A DNA stretch of 54,738 nucleotides. Source: Myxococcales bacterium (GTDB taxonomy: Bacteria; Myxococcota; B64-G9). Positions 51,535 to 54,738 of this stretch are shown here, in pieces (position 1 is the first letter of the stretch; every line of letters begins with the position of its first letter). Both the position numbers and the translations under genes were made by a program. The stretch is taken from positions 1 through 54,738 of the forward strand of contig JAAZNF010000030.1 of assembly GCA_012798435.1 (NCBI GenBank), read 5' to 3'. The notes under the pieces are model-generated. The model searched no databases. It was given only the letters and a program-made list of their open reading frames with translations, and had not been told where the DNA came from.

Positions 51535-52488
51535 ATGAAGGCCAGGGCCTACGCACCCGCGACCATCGGAAACTTCGCCGCCGGCTTCGACGCGCTGGGG
51601 ATGGCGCTCGCCCCACTCGACGGCTCGCTGCTGGGCGACGTGGTGGAGGCCGAGCTTACAGGCCGCAACCGCGGCGGCCTCCTGGTGCGCGGCCCCATGG
51701 CGAAGAGCCTGCCCAAGAACCCGCGCGAGAACCTGGTGTGGCACGCGCTCGACTTGTTCTCGCACCGCCTGCGACGCTACGGCCTCGAACCCGCGGCGGT
51801 GCGGCTCATCCTGCACAAGAACCTGCCGGTCTGCTCCGGGCTGGGCTCCTCGGCCTCCTCCATCGCCGCGGCGCTCACCGCCCTGAACGCGGTGTACTGC
51901 GAACCCTTCTCGCCGGAGACGCTGCTCGAGATGGCCGGCGAGGCGGAGGGACGGGTGAGCGGCGGGGCGCACTACGACAACGTGGCGCCCGCCCTGCTGG
52001 GCGGGCTACAACTGCTCGCCCCCGGCGAGTGCCTGACCCCGCTCCGGCTCCCCTTCTTCGAACGCGCCGTAGTGGTGATCGTCCACCCGGAGCTGCAGCT
52101 CCCCACCGCCCGCGCGCGCGCCGTGCTGCCGCGCTCCCTGCCGCTCTCGTTGTGCGTGGCCGCCGGCTCCAACCTGGCGGCGCTGGTACACGCCCTGCAC
52201 GCGCGCGACCGGGATCTCTTCTCCGAATGCCTGCGCGACCTGGTGGCCGAGCCGCGCCGCAAGAAGCTGGTCCGGGGGTTCGACGCGGTGCAGGCGGCGG
52301 CGCTGGAGGCCGGGGCGCTGGGCTGCTCGCTGTCGGGCTCGGGGCCTTCCCTGTTCGCGGTGGCCGACTCGCGCCGCGAGGCCGACCGCATCGCCGGCGC
52401 CATGTGCGACGCCTTCCGGCGCGCCGGCGTGGAGTCTCGCGGCATGCTGTGCCGGACAGACCCCGAAGGCGCGCGCTTGCTGCCGTAG
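51535..52488 (+). CDS. thrB: Homoserine kinase
   Basis: A 317-residue GHMP kinase that phosphorylates homoserine with ATP in threonine synthesis. Motifs: the N-terminal APATIGNFAAGFDALG, the ATP loop PVCSGLGSSASS (98-109) and the C-terminal GCSLSGSGPSLFA. Length is typical. GGAGGTG lies 4 nt before the ATG. thrC follows after 28 nt, so the two steps from homoserine to threonine are paired; no homoserine dehydrogenase or aspartokinase is in the window. Confidence 0.95.
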   Translation: MKARAYAPATIGNFAAGFDALGMALAPLDGSLLGDVVEAELTGRNRGGLLVRGPMAKSLPKNPRENLVWHALDLFSHRLRRYGLEPAAVRLILHKNLPVCSGLGSSASSIAAALTALNAVYCEPFSPETLLEMAGEAEGRVSGGAHYDNVAPALLGGLQLLAPGECLTPLRLPFFERAVVVIVHPELQLPTARARAVLPRSLPLSLCVAAGSNLAALVHALHARDRDLFSECLRDLVAEPRRKKLVRGFDAVQAAALEAGALGCSLSGSGPSLFAVADSRREADRIAGAMCDAFRRAGVESRGMLCRTDPEGARLLP

Positions 52489-52516
52489 TGGCCCTGGCGA
52501 CCAGGTAGGGTTCCCC

Positions 52517-53794
52517 ATGGACCTTGGCATCCTCGGCCGGCCGGCGGAGCGGGCGTCTTTTTTCGAGGCGGTACGGCGCGGTGCGCCGCCCGGCGGAGGA
52601 CTGTACCTCCCCTCACGGTGGCCCACCCTTCCCGTGGGCGAGCTGATGCCGCTTGCCTTTCCGGAGCGCTCGCTTCGCATCCTGGAGGCGTTGTGCGGGC
52701 CCGAGGTCGCGCCGGCCCTGCGTCAGATCATCGTGGAGGCTTTCGACTTTCCCCTGCCGTTGGTTTCGGCAGCACCCCAGCGGGAACTGCTGGAGCTCTT
52801 CTGGGGACCCACGGCGGCGTTCAAGGACTTCGGGGCGCGTTTCCTGGGGCGGTTGCTCTCCTGGATGGCCGAACGCACGCCCGGAGACGCCACCACCGTG
52901 CTGACCGCCACCTCTGGAGACACCGGGGCGGCGGCGGCCGCGGCCCTGTGGAAGCTGCCCGGCGTGCGCTGCGCGGTGCTGTACCCGGCCCGGCGCATCT
53001 CCCTTGTCCAGGAGCGGATGCTGGGCTCGTTCGGCGACAACGTGCGCGCCTTCCGGGTGGAGGGCAGCTTCGATGACTGCCAGCGACTGGTGAAGGCGGC
53101 CTTCGCCGATCCGACCCTCTCGACGCGGCTCGGCCTCACCTCGGCCAACTCCATCAACGTGGCGCGGCTCTACGCCCAGGTGTGCTACTACTTCGAGGCC
53201 GCGGCGCGCACCGCCTTCGAGCGCCCCTGGTACGTCGTCCCCAGCGGGAACTTCGGCAACTTGACGGCGGGCCTGCTGGCCTGGCGGATGGGCCTGCCGG
53301 CCCGCGGCTTCGTGGCCGCCACCAACCGCAACGCCACCGTCCCCGAGTACCTGGCCACGGGCCGGTACCACCCCCGGCCCGCGGTGGCCACGCCCTCCTC
53401 GGCCATGGACGTGGGCGATCCCAACAACTGGCCCAGGATCAAGGCCCTGTTCGCAAACGATCTTGAAGCGCTGCGCCGGACAGTGAGCGCCGCATCCATT
53501 GGCGACGCGGAGACGCTGGACACCATCCGCCGCTGGCACCGAGAGCATGACCGACTCATCGACCCGCACACCGCGGTCGGCCTGGCCGCCGCCGACGCCA
53601 TCCTCGGCGCCGAGCCCGCCGTGGTGCTGGCCACGGCCCACCCGGCCAAGTTTCCCGACATCGTCCAAGGAGCCACCGGCGTCACACCACCCCGGCCGGC
53701 CGCCATCGAGGCGGCGCTCGCGCGGCCGTTCGTCGTCGAGGACCTGCCGCTCGATGCCGCCGCGCTGGCGCAGACCTTGCTCGCCTGGAAGTGA
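52517..53794 (+). CDS. thrC: Threonine synthase
   Basis: A 425-residue PLP enzyme converting O-phosphohomoserine to threonine. The PLP lysine is in GPTAAFKDFGARF (K103), the phosphate cradle is TATSGDTGAAAAAA (about 130-143), and SANSINVARLYAQ and YVVPSGNFGNLTAG fit the fungal/E. coli-type class. It is co-transcribed with thrB. Its stop lies five bases from the stop of the convergent receiver gene, so any termination signal must lie inside coding sequence. Confidence 0.95.
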   Translation: MDLGILGRPAERASFFEAVRRGAPPGGGLYLPSRWPTLPVGELMPLAFPERSLRILEALCGPEVAPALRQIIVEAFDFPLPLVSAAPQRELLELFWGPTAAFKDFGARFLGRLLSWMAERTPGDATTVLTATSGDTGAAAAAALWKLPGVRCAVLYPARRISLVQERMLGSFGDNVRAFRVEGSFDDCQRLVKAAFADPTLSTRLGLTSANSINVARLYAQVCYYFEAAARTAFERPWYVVPSGNFGNLTAGLLAWRMGLPARGFVAATNRNATVPEYLATGRYHPRPAVATPSSAMDVGDPNNWPRIKALFANDLEALRRTVSAASIGDAETLDTIRRWHREHDRLIDPHTAVGLAAADAILGAEPAVVLATAHPAKFPDIVQGATGVTPPRPAAIEAALARPFVVEDLPLDAAALAQTLLAWK

Positions 53795-53799
53795 CCGTG

Positions 53800-54165
53800 T
53801 CAGGTGAGCAGTTCCTGCACCGCCTGCAGCAGCTCCTCCACCTTGAACGGCTTGGCGAAGGTCCGATCCGCCCCGAGCTGATGGGCCAGCTCGAGGTACT
53901 GGGCGGAGTCCACCTTGCCCCCGCCGGAAACGACGATGACCCTGGTGCCCGGGCAGCGGCGGCGCAGGTCGAGCAGGATTTCGAAGCCGTCCTTCTCGGG
54001 CATGAGCACGTCGGTGATGACGAGATGGGGCGGATCTTCTCGCAGATGGGGTTCGGCGTCGCGCCCATCCGTCGCTTCCAGCACACGGTATCCCCGGTTT
54101 TCCAGAATGATCCGCAGGATGGACCGCGAACCCACATCGTCGTCTATGACCAGGATCGATTCCAT
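53800..54165 (-). CDS. Stand-alone response-regulator receiver protein
   Basis: A 121-residue single receiver domain of the CheY type. It has an acidic pocket D8-D10, phospho-acceptor D52 (in LVITDVLMPEKDGFE) and conserved K105 in FAKPF. There is no output domain, so it acts by protein contact or phosphotransfer. No histidine kinase is adjacent. A promoter-like sequence lies only 14 nt upstream of the ATG, implying a very short leader. Confidence 0.93.
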   Translation of the reverse strand: MESILVIDDDVGSRSILRIILENRGYRVLEATDGRDAEPHLREDPPHLVITDVLMPEKDGFEILLDLRRRCPGTRVIVVSGGGKVDSAQYLELAHQLGADRTFAKPFKVEELLQAVQELLT

Positions 54166-54179
54166 CTACGTTGTAATTG

Positions 54180-54209
54180 ATTTTATTACTAGTCCAGCTA
54201 ACTTGTCCA
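54180..54209 (-). promoter_or_regulatory. Sigma70-type promoter of the receiver gene
   Basis: Minus-strand TGGACA (54209-54204), 18 nt and TAAAAT (54185-54180) each match five of six bases. The direct repeats GTCCAG at 54192-54197 and 54205-54210 (13 bp apart) overlap the -35 and may be a regulator site. The region is unusually AT-rich for this window. Confidence 0.55.
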
Positions 54210-54225
54210 GTCGCTCGCGACCAAC

Positions 54226-54254
54226 TTGCGGCAAACGGATCCGCGTGGTACAGG
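54226..54254 (+). promoter_or_regulatory. Candidate promoter of the right-edge gene
   Basis: TTGCGG (54226-54231), a 17-nt spacer and TACAGG (54249-54254) lie 28 nt upstream of the ATG at 54283. The match is partial. Confidence 0.35.
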
Positions 54255-54282
54255 CTTGCGGGCCACCGAACTGGAGGCGGTC

Positions 54283-54738
54283 ATGGAAGCTATCCTGCTC
54301 GGGATCGTCTGCGCGCTGCTGGTGGCGCTCGTCGTCGTCTCGATCCGGCTGAGCCGCCGCGGGCGGGAGCTCGCGCTGCAGGTTGCGCGCGTCTCCTCCC
54401 TTGAACAGCGGCTCTCGCAATTCGAGAGCCGGGCCGAAGAGCACGCCCGCAAGCTGGACGAGAGCCGCAACAAGGCGAACCAGGCGCAGGAGGAACTCAA
54501 GCGCGTGAAAAAGCGGCTGTTCGAGTTGGAGCAGGAGAGTTCCCGCGCGGTGCCTGGCGCCGATGCCGAGGCGGCCGCGACCCCGGCCCGCCTCGAAGCC
54601 GAGGCGCAGGAAGCGCGAGCCACCGCCCGAAAGGCCGACGAGGCGTGCGCCCAGGCCCGGGCCGATCTCGACAAGGCCCGGCGTCGCATCGCCGAGTTGG
54701 AGGCCGAGCTGGCCGCCGCCCACGCCGCCGCGGCCGCC
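54283..54738 (+). CDS. Membrane-anchored coiled-coil protein, 3'-truncated at the window edge
   Basis: An open frame from ATG 54283 runs off the right edge after 152 codons without a stop. GGAGG (54273-54277) is 5 nt upstream. The protein starts with a hydrophobic helix (MEAILLGIVCALLVALVVV) followed by a basic stop-transfer (RLSRRGRE). A long charged coiled-coil follows, rich in Glu, Arg, Ala and Gln. The topology suggests a short N-terminus outside the cytoplasm and a cytoplasmic coiled coil, like RmuC-type or polar scaffold proteins. RmuC is one possibility but cannot be confirmed without the C-terminus. It is divergent from the receiver gene. Confidence 0.75.
   Translation, partial: MEAILLGIVCALLVALVVVSIRLSRRGRELALQVARVSSLEQRLSQFESRAEEHARKLDESRNKANQAQEELKRVKKRLFELEQESSRAVPGADAEAAATPARLEAEAQEARATARKADEACAQARADLDKARRRIAELEAELAAAHAAAAA

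Overview
This window is high-GC, densely coded bacterial DNA from what looks like a Myxococcota (deltaproteobacterial) genome, probably not a well-studied genus. The evidence is a MYXO-CTERM-like tail on one surface protein, MopE-type Cys/Asp motifs, Cys-rich repeat lipoproteins, FG-GAP repeat proteins ending in a WNQ-Y-HITNV-type motif, and many lipoprotein signals. There are no rRNA or tRNA genes, CRISPR arrays, integrases or transposases that I can recognise. Most very long antisense open frames are GC-driven shadows of real genes.

Layout. The window opens inside an FG-GAP repeat protein (3-683). A hairpin-rich spacer follows, then a divergent pair of cstA-like transporter and membrane metallophosphoesterase (1002-3933). 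Next is an envelope block (4017-16376): a TonB-dependent receptor, a VWA lipoprotein with a CsgG/LpoB-like C-terminus, an outer-membrane barrel with a G10 tract upstream, a Cys-rich lipoprotein ending in a sulfatase-modifying-factor fold, a DUF6178-like cytosolic protein, and two paralogous MopE-motif/NHL-repeat lipoproteins. An information-processing operon (16500-22452) carries a TIGR03960/DUF2344 radical SAM fusion, ribonuclease G/E, a second radical SAM protein and an FHA protein. Two translationally coupled surface genes follow (22701-27121). A minus-strand cluster (34343 down to 27128) encodes an anchored envelope protein, an ABC ATPase and permease, and two DUF4139 proteins.

The centrepiece is a complete type II secretion operon, gspC-D-E-F-lspA-G-H-I-J-K-L-M-N (34666-49121). 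Its genes overlap or nearly touch, a lipoprotein signal peptidase gene is embedded in it, and the prepilin peptidase gene gspO is absent. The operon start carries two TGACA-N3-TGTCA-type palindromes. The MYXO-CTERM-like protein in the same window is a plausible client of this machine, since MYXO-CTERM surface display has been linked to type II secretion in Myxococcus.

The right end holds a fusion of a glycogen-synthase-like GT4 glycosyltransferase with a eukaryotic-type UDP-sugar pyrophosphorylase (49139-51403). Divergent from it are thrB and thrC, then a stand-alone receiver protein, then a truncated membrane-anchored coiled-coil gene running off the edge.

The observations I rate highest are the GT4-pyrophosphorylase fusion, a pair of homologous hairpins whose stems differ by compensatory changes (770-811 and 22575-22616), lspA inside the T2SS operon, a GspI more than twice the usual size, and the MYXO-CTERM-like protein coupled to an unknown 810-aa outer-membrane candidate.
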